Of a stretch of DNA of 64,000 nucleotides, positions 44,244 to 52,492 are shown piece by piece (position 1 is the first letter of the stretch; each line of letters opens with the position of its first letter). Source of the stretch: JAEUIV01 sp033763795 (lineage in GTDB: Bacteria; Planctomycetota; Phycisphaerae; Phycisphaerales; UBA1924); the NCBI GenBank assembly GCA_033763795.1, contig JANRJV010000011.1, positions 99,645 to 163,644 of the forward strand. Reading direction: 5' to 3'. The translations under genes and the position numbers were made by a program. The notes beneath the pieces were generated by a model. That model did no database searches and was not told the origin of the DNA. It saw nothing but the letters and a program-made list of their open reading frames with translations.

Positions 44244-44744
44244 ATGACGGGCACAACGACCCACCTCTCCCTCCTCACCCTGAGCGGCGTCGAATCCGCC
44301 GCCGCCGCACTCGTCGGCTCCGCTCCCCTGCCGACCGTGCAGCCGTGGCTCGTCGCCGTCGTCGTGGGATGCTGCGCCTGCGCCGCCGCGGCCTCCGCGG
44401 AAGTCGGCCGCGCCTTCCGCGATCCTCCCGGCGCCGACGACCACCGAACTCTCCGCCGCCTGGCGCTCGACCGCGCCGTCACCCTCGGACTTATCGCCCT
44501 CATGCTCGGGCTCCTGACCTTCGGCGCCGCCGCCGTTATCCGCGCCGGAGAAGGACCGCTCCTGGCCCTCGCCGCCGTGCTCGCACTCTTCGCAACGCCC
44601 CTGTGCGTCGTCTGCGTCGAGTGGATCCACGCGCCCCGCGCCGAGGCACGGGCCCGCGGCGTGCTCGCCCGTCTCAGGCATCCCCCCGCCCCGGATTCGG
44701 TAGCTGACCCCGCCCCCGACCGGGCACTCCGCCGCGCCGCCTGA
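44244..44744 (+). CDS. Unknown membrane protein in the flagellar locus
   Basis: The ATG at 44244, with GGAA six bases upstream, gives 166 residues. Three hydrophobic helices are visible (about 32-55, 79-98 and 107-127, for example LVAVVVGCCACAAAASA and LGLIALMLGLLTFGAAAV). Between the first two is a basic loop RAFRDPPGADDHRTLRRLALDR. The C-terminus is Arg/Ala/Pro-rich and cytoplasmic. No family is recognised. It sits between flgE and fliL, where motA/motB or flbD are common, but it has no MotA signature. The helix pattern and codon usage support coding, but a longer reading to 44163 cannot be excluded. Confidence 0.6.
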   Translation: MTGTTTHLSLLTLSGVESAAAALVGSAPLPTVQPWLVAVVVGCCACAAAASAEVGRAFRDPPGADDHRTLRRLALDRAVTLGLIALMLGLLTFGAAAVIRAGEGPLLALAAVLALFATPLCVVCVEWIHAPRAEARARGVLARLRHPPAPDSVADPAPDRALRRAA

Positions 44745-44934
44745 GGTTCTCGGCCCTGCAGAACCCTCGCTGCTGACCCACAACGTGCCGCTTCCGGCCC
44801 GGACCGCCCCCGCGACCCATCAACCTGAGCGCAGAGCCTGCGCGTTCCGACACATACCTGCCGGAAGGTCGGCCTGAGGCGGGGGGAGGGTCCCCGAGGA
44901 GGCGCGCCGTCCCCGGCAAGGTCGGAGTTGTGAC

Positions 44935-45576
44935 ATGGCCGAAAAAGCTCCCGCACCCGCTCCCGCGCCCGCCGCCGAAGCCGCGCCGCCCAAGAAGGGC
45001 CTGCCGGTCAAGACCATCGCCGCCGTCGCAGTGCTGCTGGTCGTCGAGGCGGTCGTGGTCATCGGCGTGGTCAAGGTCCTGGGCAAGCCGTCCGAGGTCA
45101 AGGGCGTCGAGCTCGAACACGCCGAGCATGACGACAGCGCCATGCTCGTCGAAATCCCGCTCCTCCACGAGAAGTTCACCAACAACTCCTCGGGACGCGT
45201 CTGGATGTGGGACACTGAGGTCATCCTGAAGGTCAAGAAGAAGCACGCCGGCGAGCCCGAGGCAGAAGGCGGCGAAAAGAAGGACGACGGCCACGGCGGG
45301 GGCAAGGAAGAAGCCGCCGACGCCCACGCCGCCGAGAAGCCCGCGGGCATGACCGTCCGCGAAGAAATGAAGCAGCGCATGGCCGAGATCCGCACAGGAG
45401 TCGGGGCCATCGTCAGCGCCGCCCAGCATCCCTACTTCACCGAGCCCGGACGCGAGACCCTCAGCCGGCAGATCCTCGAATACCTCCGCGGCGTCTTCGG
45501 TCAGGACGCCGAAGGACACGAACGCATCGAGGAAGTCCTCATCCCGCGCTGCCTGGGATTCCCGGCCGACTATTGA
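44935..45576 (+). CDS. fliL: FliL-type basal-body-associated protein
   Basis: The 213-residue protein has an Ala/Pro-rich cytoplasmic tail, a membrane helix (TIAAVAVLLVVEAVVVIGVVKVL, about 27-49) and a periplasmic domain. That domain has the FliL-like end LSRQILEYLRGVFGQDAEGHERIEEVLIPRCLGF. A His/Lys/Glu/Gly-rich insert (about 100-135) is unusual and may bind metal or be disordered. FliL associates with the stator and the basal body. GGAG lies eight bases before the ATG. Divergence from canonical FliL is considerable, so the name rests on topology, C-terminal pattern and position before fliN. Confidence 0.78.
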   Translation: MAEKAPAPAPAPAAEAAPPKKGLPVKTIAAVAVLLVVEAVVVIGVVKVLGKPSEVKGVELEHAEHDDSAMLVEIPLLHEKFTNNSSGRVWMWDTEVILKVKKKHAGEPEAEGGEKKDDGHGGGKEEAADAHAAEKPAGMTVREEMKQRMAEIRTGVGAIVSAAQHPYFTEPGRETLSRQILEYLRGVFGQDAEGHERIEEVLIPRCLGFPADY

Positions 45577-45584
45577 GCACATGA

Positions 45585-45609
45585 CCCCAGCCGGCGTCGA
45601 AAGCTGGGG
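45585..45609 (+). other. Hairpin between fliL and fliN
   Basis: CCCCAGC and GCTGGGG form a perfect 7-bp stem with an 11-base loop, starting 9 bases after the fliL stop. No U-run follows. Confidence 0.45.
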
Positions 45610-45690
45610 ACGCCGCCCGCCCCCGGCCGATACTGCCTGAAGCCGAAACCCGGCGCGCGGAGCCGCCGGGACGGTCACGGTGTGCGCCCA

Positions 45691-46218
45691 ATGGCTGACG
45701 ACCCCACCATCCCGCCCGAGCAGCCGGCCGCGCCGGACCCGCAGGGCGGCTCGGCCGAGGATCTCGCCGCCGAAGCGCTCGCCGCCGCCCAGGAAGCCGT
45801 CGCCGCGCTCAGTGCCCAGGCCCCGGACGCTCCCGCCCCCGAAGCCGCCGCACGCGAGCCCTCCGCCCCCGCATCCCCCGGTCCCGACGCGTCCGCGCAG
45901 CCCCAGCCTCAGCCGCTGAGCATCCCGGACTTCGGCGACATGCCCCAGCCCGCCGCCCCCGCGGGCATCGCCCTGCTCTCCGACGTCAATCTCAACGTCA
46001 AGATCGAGCTGGGCCGCACCCGCATGCTCGTCCAGGACGTCCTCAAGCTGGGCGACGGCTCCGTCGTCGAGCTCGACAAGCTCGCCGGCGACCCCGTCGA
46101 CGTCTACGTCAACGATCGACACATCGCACGCGGCGAAGTCCTCGTGCTCAACGACAACTTCTGCGTCCGCATCAACGAGATCCTCGCCCCGGTCGTGCCG
46201 GCGGCGGCAGTCAAGTAG
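45691..46218 (+). CDS. fliN: Flagellar motor switch protein FliN
   Basis: With ATG 45691 the protein has 175 residues; GTG 45682 would add three. Residues 1 to about 80 are disordered Pro/Ala/Gln-rich. The last 85 are the SpoA/FliN domain: SDVNLNVKIELGRTRMLVQDVLKLGDGSVVELDKLAGDPVDVYVNDRHIARGEVLVLNDNFCVRI, with the full Gly-Arg-Thr and Val-Leu-Leu-Gly-type contacts. FliN forms the base of the C-ring. It normally pairs with FliM, usually encoded just before it; here fliL is directly upstream and fliM is absent. Confidence 0.95.
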   Translation: MADDPTIPPEQPAAPDPQGGSAEDLAAEALAAAQEAVAALSAQAPDAPAPEAAAREPSAPASPGPDASAQPQPQPLSIPDFGDMPQPAAPAGIALLSDVNLNVKIELGRTRMLVQDVLKLGDGSVVELDKLAGDPVDVYVNDRHIARGEVLVLNDNFCVRINEILAPVVPAAAVK

Positions 46219-46226
46219 CACCACGC

Positions 46227-46275
46227 GGGGCGACAACGCCCCGACGCATCGTTCCCACAGGCGGCGGAGCCGCCT
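46227..46275 (+). other. Two hairpins between fliN and fliO
   Basis: GGGGCG-ACAA-CGCCCC (46227-46242, 6 bp, four-base loop) and AGGCGGC-GGA-GCCGCCT (46259-46275, 7 bp, three-base loop) are both perfect. They fill most of the 79-base gap before fliO, with no U-run. Confidence 0.45.
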
Positions 46276-46297
46276 TGCCCACAGCCAGGACGGCGAC

Positions 46298-47089
46298 ATG
46301 GCACCACGCACAGCCCGCTCGCTCCCGCACGCTCTGCGCTGCGCGCCCATCGCGCTCGCCGCGCTCATGCTCGCACCCGCGCCCGCCGCCGCGCAGTTCG
46401 AAGCGCCGGGGCCGGAGATCGCCGCCCCCGCCGCCGTCACCGCGCCGCCCGCCGATCACTTCGATTCCACGCATCTGCTCGCCCGGCCCGAGCCGGCCCC
46501 GCCGACCGAACTGGCCCGGCTCCGCGAGTCGGCAACGTCGCTCGGCGCTCCCGCCGCGCCCCCCGTTTCCACGGGCCCCGATGACGCCGCCCCCCGGTGG
46601 CCCTGGTGGATGCAGACCGGGCTGGCCCTCGGCGCCGTCCTCGCACTCATCCTCGCATTCAAGATGATCTTCGTCGCGCTCGCCCGGCGGACGGGCGGGC
46701 TCGCCGCCTCCTTCGGCCCCGCGGGCCGCGCTCCCTCCGGGCTCCTCGAAGTGCTGGGCCGCTACCCCGTCGCGCGCGGCCAGAGCTTCGTGCTCCTGCG
46801 CGTCGACCGCCGCGTGCTCCTCATCGCGCAGGCCGGCGGCGAGTTCCGCACCCTCACGGAGATCATCGACCCCGAAGACGTCGCCTCCATCATCGTCAAA
46901 GCCCGCGATGAAGAGGGCGCCTCCGGGGCCGCACGCTTCAACCAGATGCTCCGCGACCTCGAGCGCGACCCCGGCGTGCTGGACGACGTGACGCCCTCGC
47001 CGGGGCCCGCCCACGCGATCGCCGCAGCGCCCGAGGGACCGCTCGCGGCCCTGCGCCGCCGCATCAGCGCCGCGGGGGTGCGCGCGTGA
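46298..47089 (+). CDS. fliO: Flagellar export-gate assembly protein FliO
   Basis: The 263-residue protein has an N-terminal signal-like segment (about 10-32), a Pro/Ala periplasmic part and one membrane helix (TGLALGAVLALILAFKMIFVAL, about 107-128). The cytoplasmic FliO domain follows, LLEVLGRYPVARGQSFVLLRVDRRVLLIAQAGGEFRTLTEI. FliO promotes assembly of FliP. The pattern Val-x-x-Arg-Tyr-Pro-Val-x-x-Gly-Gln-x-x-x-Leu-Leu-Arg-Val-Asp is typical. It overlaps fliP by four bases, which agrees with coordinated gate building. Confidence 0.88.
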   Translation: MAPRTARSLPHALRCAPIALAALMLAPAPAAAQFEAPGPEIAAPAAVTAPPADHFDSTHLLARPEPAPPTELARLRESATSLGAPAAPPVSTGPDDAAPRWPWWMQTGLALGAVLALILAFKMIFVALARRTGGLAASFGPAGRAPSGLLEVLGRYPVARGQSFVLLRVDRRVLLIAQAGGEFRTLTEIIDPEDVASIIVKARDEEGASGAARFNQMLRDLERDPGVLDDVTPSPGPAHAIAAAPEGPLAALRRRISAAGVRA

Positions 47090-47928
47090 TCCGCCTCCGC
47101 GCCGCCGCCCTCGTCCTCCCGCTGCTGACCCTCGCGTCCGCCCGCGCGCAGGACGCGTTGTTCGTCGGCCCGCCCGCCCCCGAGACCGTCCAGGCCCCGC
47201 TCATGAACCCCGTGTCGATGCTCGAAGCCGCGGCCCAGGCGGCGCCGGGCTTGGGCGGCGACCTCTCCTCAACCCTCAACATCATCTTCCTGCTCACGGT
47301 CCTCTCGCTGGCGCCGGCCATCATGGTGATGTGCACGTGCTTCGTGCGCTTCATCATCGTCTTCGCGCTGCTCAAGCAGGCGCTCGGCGCCCAGAACATC
47401 CCGCCCGCGCAGGTCATCACGGGCCTCTCGCTCTTCATGACCTTCCTCGTCATGGCCCCGACCTTCGACCGCATCAACCGCGAGGCCCTCGTCCCCTACG
47501 ACCGCGGCGAGATCGCCACCCAGGCCGAGATGTGGGACCGCGCCAAGCAGCCGCTCCGCGACTTCATGTTCGCCCAGATCGACGCCGCCGAGAACTGGTC
47601 CTCGCTCTACATGATCCTCAACTACCGGGGCGTCGACACCTCCCGCCCCGAGCGCCTCACCCGCGCCGACGTCGACATGCTCACGCTCGTCCCCGCCTAC
47701 ATGCTCAGCGAGCTCAAGGTCGCCTTCCTCATGGGCTTCCGCGTCTACCTCCCCTTCCTCATCATCGACATGGTCATCTCCGCGCTGCTCATCTCCATGA
47801 GCATGATGATGCTCCCACCCGTGCTCATCAGCCTCCCCTTCAAGCTGCTCCTGTTCGTCCTCGTCGACGGCTGGCAGCTCGTCGTGGGCTCGCTCCTGCA
47901 GTCGGTCGTCCAGCCCGCGGCGGGATAG
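47086..47928 (+). CDS. fliP: Flagellar export-gate protein FliP
   Basis: The 280-residue protein from GTG 47086 has a signal peptide and four membrane segments. FliP signatures are intact: LTVLSLAPAIMVMCTCFVRFIIVFALLKQALG, and LVPAYMLSELKVAFLMGFRVYLPFLIIDMVISALLISMSMMMLPPVLISLPFKLLLFVLVDGW. FliP5-FliQ4-FliR1 form the export channel core. The conserved Met-Cys-Thr/Ser-x-Phe and the C-terminal Gly-Trp are present. Confidence 0.97.
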   Translation: MIRLRAAALVLPLLTLASARAQDALFVGPPAPETVQAPLMNPVSMLEAAAQAAPGLGGDLSSTLNIIFLLTVLSLAPAIMVMCTCFVRFIIVFALLKQALGAQNIPPAQVITGLSLFMTFLVMAPTFDRINREALVPYDRGEIATQAEMWDRAKQPLRDFMFAQIDAAENWSSLYMILNYRGVDTSRPERLTRADVDMLTLVPAYMLSELKVAFLMGFRVYLPFLIIDMVISALLISMSMMMLPPVLISLPFKLLLFVLVDGWQLVVGSLLQSVVQPAAG

Positions 47929-48009
47929 CCCCGCCCGCTCACCCACACGCCCCCTTCCCCGCGCCGCCCCCGCGCGCGACCTTGGCCCCGCCCCAGAGAC
48001 GCCCCCGCC

Positions 48010-48267
48010 GTGCAGATCGACGACGCCACCATCGACCTCGTGAAGCAGGCCCTCATCATCATGATGAAGATCAGCTTTCCCGTGCTCGCCGCGGGGATCA
48101 TCATCGGCCTGATCATCAGCATCTTCCAGAGCGTCACCTCCATCCAGGAGCAAACGCTCGCCCTCGTCCCCAAGATCTTCGCGATGACCGCCATGATCGT
48201 CGCGCTGCTCCCCTGGATCATCTGGCGGCTGGCGGACTTCGCCGTCGACATGTTCACCCTGAGGTGA
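48010..48267 (+). CDS. fliQ: Flagellar export-gate protein FliQ
   Basis: This 85-residue, two-helix membrane protein starts at GTG 48010. It reads TIDLVKQALIIMMKISFPVLAAGIIIGLIISIFQSVTSIQEQTLALVPKIFAMTAMIV, with the invariant Gln-Ser-Val-Thr-Ser-Ile-Gln-Glu-x-Thr-Leu loop of FliQ/EscS proteins. It is of normal length. It follows fliP by 81 bases and precedes fliR by 7. Confidence 0.96.
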   Translation: MQIDDATIDLVKQALIIMMKISFPVLAAGIIIGLIISIFQSVTSIQEQTLALVPKIFAMTAMIVALLPWIIWRLADFAVDMFTLR

Positions 48268-48274
48268 AGGCCCC

Positions 48275-49045
48275 GTGACCGCGCTCATCGAGCTCCTGCC
48301 CGGTTTCGCCCTGGTGCTCTCGCGCCTGACGGGGCTCTTCGTCTTCGCGCCGCTGCTCAGCTCCTCCGTCGTGCCCCGGCAGTTCAAGATCCTCCTGGCG
48401 CTGGCGATGGCGCTGGCGCTCGAGCCCGTCGTCCGCGCCTCGGGCGCGCTGCAGATCCAGGTCGACCTCTACCGCCTCGCGCCCATGATGGCCGCCGAGC
48501 TGCTCATCGGGCTCTCGATCGGCCTGCTCGCCACCATCCCCCTCATGACCGCGCAGCTCGCCGGGCTCGTCATGGGCCAGCAGATGGGCCTGGGCCTCGC
48601 CGCCGTCTACAACCCCACCATCGACTTCGAGGGCGACAACGTGGGCCAGATCCTCTTCTTCGCCGCGCTCGCGAGCTTCCTCGCGGCGGGCGGGCTCGAG
48701 ATCACCTACGACACGCTCGTCCGCACCTTCCAGAACGTGCCGCCCGGGGCCTTCTCCCTGGGCCGCACGCCGCTGGAGGTCCTCGTCGGCGCCGTCTCGT
48801 CGGGCTTCGCCGTCGCGCTGCGCATGGCGATGCCCGTCCTGGTCATCCTCACCCTCGAGACCCTCGCCATGGGCTTCATCATGAAGTCCGCGCCGTCGCT
48901 CAACATCATGAACCTCGGCTTCCCGCTCAGGATCCTCCTGGGCGTCGTCATGATCATCTCATCGCTCACCATCATGCTCGAGGCCCTCATGCGCGACATC
49001 GGCGCGGACCTCGACGCCATGCGCCTCTGGGCCCTCTCGCTCTGA
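48275..49045 (+). CDS. fliR: Flagellar export-gate protein FliR
   Basis: The 256-residue protein from GTG 48275 has about six membrane segments. FliR features are FALVLSRLTGLFVFAPLLSSSVVPRQFKILLALAMALAL, then LIGLSIGLLATIPLMTAQLAGLVMGQQMGLGLAAVYNP and the C-terminal LNIMNLGFPLRILLGVVMIISSL. FliR is the single-copy member that closes the export channel. A 31-base gap leads to flhB. Confidence 0.96.
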   Translation: MTALIELLPGFALVLSRLTGLFVFAPLLSSSVVPRQFKILLALAMALALEPVVRASGALQIQVDLYRLAPMMAAELLIGLSIGLLATIPLMTAQLAGLVMGQQMGLGLAAVYNPTIDFEGDNVGQILFFAALASFLAAGGLEITYDTLVRTFQNVPPGAFSLGRTPLEVLVGAVSSGFAVALRMAMPVLVILTLETLAMGFIMKSAPSLNIMNLGFPLRILLGVVMIISSLTIMLEALMRDIGADLDAMRLWALSL

Positions 49046-49076
49046 CCGGACCCCCGACACCCCGCGGACACCACCG

Positions 49077-50153
49077 ATGGCCGAAGACATGGGCGAACGC
49101 ACCGAGCTCCCCACCGAGCGCCGTCTCAGCGACGCACGCTCCAAGGGACAGGTCGCGCGCAGCGCCGACGTCTCGGCCGCCGTCGTGCTCTGCGCGGGAA
49201 CGCTCCTCATCCTCACCCTGGGCGAGGCGCTCTTCAAGGCCTCCGCCGACGCCCTCCGCCGCATGCTGGGCGAGGAGACGCTGGGCGCCGTCACCGCGGG
49301 CAACCTCATCCCCGAGCTGGAGCTCTCCTTCTACGGCTCGATGATCTACGCCGCCCCCATCATGCTCGCGCTCATGCTCGTCGCCTTCGTGGGAGGCGTC
49401 GCGCAGGTCGGCTGGGAGATCTCCCTTGAGCCGCTCAGGCCCAAGTGGAACAAGCTCAACTTCATCACGGGCCTCTCCTCGCTCGTGGGCAAGCGCGCCC
49501 TCACCCGCTGCGGGCTCGACATCCTGAAGTTCCTCGCCATCGGCTCCGTCGTCGTCTGGGTCATCGCCGACGAGTACCCCCGCGTCCTGGCCCTCGCGAA
49601 CCTGGGCGTGCTCGAGGGCCTCCTCGAGTCTGTCGAGATGGTCCGCCGGCTCGTCGTGTGGATGCTCGCCGTGCTCATCGTGCTCGCCGTCCTCGACTTC
49701 ATGTACCAGAAGTGGCAGCACACCCAGGACCTCCGCATGACCCGCCAGGACGTCCGCGACGAGCACAAGTCCCACGAGGGCGACACCAACATCAAGGCCC
49801 GCCGACTGAAGCTCGCCCGCCAGATGGCCCTGCAGCGCATCGGCATCGACGTCCCCAAGGCCGACGTCGTCGTCACCAACCCGACCCACTACGCCGTCGC
49901 ACTCCGCTACGACCCGCAGTCGATGGGCGGCGCGCCGCGCGTCATCGCCAAGGGCGCCGACTTCCTCGCCCTCAAGATGCGCTACATCGCCGCCGCCAGC
50001 AACGTCCCCATCGTCGAGCGCCCGCCGCTCGCCCGCGCCATCTACAGCAGCGTCCCCGTGGGCAAGGAGATCTTCCCCGAGCATTACGAAGCCGTCGCCG
50101 AGGTCCTCGCCTACGTCTACCGAATCCGGGGCGAGCGCCCCGCCGCCGCATAA
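49077..50153 (+). CDS. flhB: Flagellar export specificity switch FlhB
   Basis: The 358-residue protein has the FlhB start GERTELPTERRLSDARSKGQVARSADV and four membrane segments (about 30-50, 88-110, 150-165 and 190-210). Its cytoplasmic domain has the self-cleavage site Asn-Pro-Thr-His at 268-271. The flanking segments MALQRIGIDVPKADVVVTNPTHYAVALRY and ERPPLARAIYSSVPVGKEI are typical. Cleavage between Asn and Pro, promoted by FliK, switches export from hook to filament proteins. Confidence 0.97.
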   Translation: MAEDMGERTELPTERRLSDARSKGQVARSADVSAAVVLCAGTLLILTLGEALFKASADALRRMLGEETLGAVTAGNLIPELELSFYGSMIYAAPIMLALMLVAFVGGVAQVGWEISLEPLRPKWNKLNFITGLSSLVGKRALTRCGLDILKFLAIGSVVVWVIADEYPRVLALANLGVLEGLLESVEMVRRLVVWMLAVLIVLAVLDFMYQKWQHTQDLRMTRQDVRDEHKSHEGDTNIKARRLKLARQMALQRIGIDVPKADVVVTNPTHYAVALRYDPQSMGGAPRVIAKGADFLALKMRYIAAASNVPIVERPPLARAIYSSVPVGKEIFPEHYEAVAEVLAYVYRIRGERPAAA

Positions 50154-50171
50154 CCCACGCCGCACTCCAGC

Positions 50172-52352
50172 ATGAGCACGCGACCCACAGCCCCGATGAT
50201 GCCCGAGTGGGCCCAGCAGATCGCCAGGTACCGCGGCCTGGTGGCGCCCGTCGGCTTCGTGCTGCTCGTCGCCGTCATCGTCGTCCCGCTCCCGCCGGCG
50301 CTGATGGACGTGCTCATCGCCTTCAATATCGCCCTCTCGATCATCATCCTGATGACGACCATGTACATGAAGGAGCCGCTGGATTTCAGCGTCTTCCCCT
50401 CGCTCCTCCTGGGCGTCACGCTGCTGCGCCTCGTGCTCAACGTCGCCTCCACCAGGCTGATCCTCACCGCCGAGGCCTCCAGCCCAGAAGAGGCCGTGGG
50501 CGTCGCGGGCGAGGTCATCAGCGCCTTCGGCTCCTTCGTCGCGGGCGGGTCGCTCGTCGTGGGCGTCATCCTCTTCCTGATCCTCGTCATCATCCAGTTC
50601 ATCGTGATCACCAAGGGAGCCACGCGCATCAGCGAGGTCGCCGCCCGCTTCACCCTCGACGCCATGCCCGGCAAGCAGATGGCCATCGACGCCGACCTCA
50701 ACGCCGGCATCATCAACGAGAAGGAAGCCCGCGAACGCCGCGAACGCATCTCCCAGGAAGCGGACTTCTTCGGCGCCATGGACGGCGCCAGCAAGTTCGT
50801 CCGCGGCGACGCCATCGCCGGCATCATCATCACCTTCGTCAACATCATCGGCGGGTTCATCATCGGCTGGCTCATGAAGGGCTGGGAGCCCGCCAAGACC
50901 GCCGAGGTCTTCACCATCCTCACGATCGGCGACGGCCTCTCGTCGCAGATCCCCGCCTTCATCGTCTCGATCGCCGCCGCCCTCATCGTCACGCGCTCCA
51001 GCGCCCGCGCCGACCTGGGCTCGGAGATGACCGCCCAGATCGGATCCAACCCCACGCCCCTCTACATCACCGCCGCCTTCGTCTCCATGCTCGCCCTCAC
51101 GCCCCTGCCCGCCCTCCCCCTCATCGCGCTGGGCGCGCTCACCGGCGGGCTCGGGTGGTTCATGTCCCGCCAGGAAAAGAACCGCGCCGCCGCCGTCCGC
51201 GCCGAGGAATCGCGGGCCGCCGCCGCCCCCGCGCTCCCGCCACCCGAGGACCTGCTCAAGGTCGAGATCATGGAGCTGGAGCTGGGCATCAGCCTCGTCT
51301 CGCTCGTGGACAAGGCCCAGGGAGACCTCGTCGAGCGCATCGGCCAGCTCCGCCGAACCATCGCCGCCGACGTCGGGTTCCTCATGCCCTCCGTCCGCAT
51401 CCGCGACAACCCAGAGCTCCGCGCCGGCAGCTACCGCCTCAAGATCCGCGGCAGCGCCATCGCCGAGGGCGAGCTCCGCCCCGGCATGCTCCTGGCCCTC
51501 AACGCCGGCATCGCCACCGGGCCCATCCAGGGCGAGAAGACCCGCGACTCGGTCTTCGGCCTCGACGCCTGGTGGATCCAGCCTGCGCTCAAGCACCGCG
51601 CCGAGAGCCTCAACTACACCGTCATCGAGCCGGCGCTCGCCCTCATCACGCACATCCAGGAAGTCGTCCGCGATCACGCCGACGAGCTGCTCACCCGCGA
51701 GGAGGTCAGCGTCCTGCTCGCCCAGGCCAAGCAGCGCGCCCCCAAGCTCGTCGAAGAGACCGTCCCCAAGCTCATCTCGACCGGCGAGCTGCAGAAGGTC
51801 CTCCAGAGCCTGCTCCGCGAGCGCGTCCCGATCCGCGACCTCGAGACCATCCTCGAGACGCTCGCCGACATGGCCCCCCGCACCAAGGACGCCGACGTCC
51901 TGACCCAGTACGTCCGCCACGCCCTCCGCCGCACGATCTCCCAGCAGTACGCCGTCCCCGCCGATCCGGCCCGCGCACCGGCTTCGCCCGGCGTCCGCCG
52001 CGCGGCCCAGCGCATCGTCTGCGTCACCGTCGATCCCGGATTCGAGGATCTGATCCGCGCCCACTTCGAACGCACCGGCCAGACCGAGACCCTCAGCATG
52101 CCCGCCAGCGTGGCCCAGATGATCGTCCGCCAGGTCGCCGACGGGCTCCGCCCGCTCACCGAGGGCGGCCACCTGCCCGTCGTCGTCACCTCGCCGCAGG
52201 TCCGCTCGGCCCTGCGCCAGATCATCGAGGCCCAGCTTCCCACCGTCGTCGTGCTGGGCCACAACGAGATCGCTCCCGGGATCGACCTCGAGACCCTGGG
52301 CTTCATCATGACCCCCGAGCCCGCGGGCGCCGCCGCCTCCGCCGCGGCGTGA
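50172..52352 (+). CDS. flhA: Flagellar export-gate protein FlhA
   Basis: The 726-residue protein has about eight membrane helices in residues 15-330 with the FlhA loop VITKGATRISEVAARFTLDAMPGKQMAIDADLNAGIINEKEARERRERISQEADFFGAMDGASKFVRGDAIAGI. The cytoplasmic domain (about 355-726) contains the substrate-docking segments ending GHNEIAPGIDLETLGFI. FlhA forms the nonameric ring under the gate and receives chaperone-substrate complexes. Length and motifs are normal. It is followed by two hairpins before flhF. Confidence 0.97.
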   Translation: MSTRPTAPMMPEWAQQIARYRGLVAPVGFVLLVAVIVVPLPPALMDVLIAFNIALSIIILMTTMYMKEPLDFSVFPSLLLGVTLLRLVLNVASTRLILTAEASSPEEAVGVAGEVISAFGSFVAGGSLVVGVILFLILVIIQFIVITKGATRISEVAARFTLDAMPGKQMAIDADLNAGIINEKEARERRERISQEADFFGAMDGASKFVRGDAIAGIIITFVNIIGGFIIGWLMKGWEPAKTAEVFTILTIGDGLSSQIPAFIVSIAAALIVTRSSARADLGSEMTAQIGSNPTPLYITAAFVSMLALTPLPALPLIALGALTGGLGWFMSRQEKNRAAAVRAEESRAAAAPALPPPEDLLKVEIMELELGISLVSLVDKAQGDLVERIGQLRRTIAADVGFLMPSVRIRDNPELRAGSYRLKIRGSAIAEGELRPGMLLALNAGIATGPIQGEKTRDSVFGLDAWWIQPALKHRAESLNYTVIEPALALITHIQEVVRDHADELLTREEVSVLLAQAKQRAPKLVEETVPKLISTGELQKVLQSLLRERVPIRDLETILETLADMAPRTKDADVLTQYVRHALRRTISQQYAVPADPARAPASPGVRRAAQRIVCVTVDPGFEDLIRAHFERTGQTETLSMPASVAQMIVRQVADGLRPLTEGGHLPVVVTSPQVRSALRQIIEAQLPTVVVLGHNEIAPGIDLETLGFIMTPEPAGAAASAAA

Positions 52353-52373
52353 CGTGTGCGGCCGTTCATCCGC

Positions 52374-52437
52374 TGGGGCACTTGCCCCACGCGCAAAGGC
52401 TTGAGAGAATCGGGCCGTCCCGTCGATGATCGACGGG
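52374..52437 (+). other. Two hairpins between flhA and flhF
   Basis: TGGGGCA-CT-TGCCCCA (52374-52389) and CCCGTCGA-TGA-TCGACGGG (52419-52437) are perfect 7- and 8-bp stems with two- and three-base loops. They begin 22 bases after the flhA stop. Neither has a U-run, so an RNA-processing or stability role is as likely as termination. Confidence 0.5.
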
Positions 52438-52492
52438 TCCACGATCGTCTGCCGGCAGGATGCCGAACCGATCTCGCGCCACGGAGGGCTCT

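Noticed and set aside
44111..44956. Minus-strand frame of 281 codons opposite the unknown membrane protein
   Set aside because: It is Arg/Ala/Ser-rich without helices or motifs. The plus-strand frame has three good membrane helices.
48987..52442. Open frame of 1151 codons on the minus strand opposite fliR-flhA
   Set aside because: It is antisense to flhB and flhA, which carry full family motifs. Its translation is low-complexity Asp/Glu/Gly/His as expected from GC-rich antisense frames.
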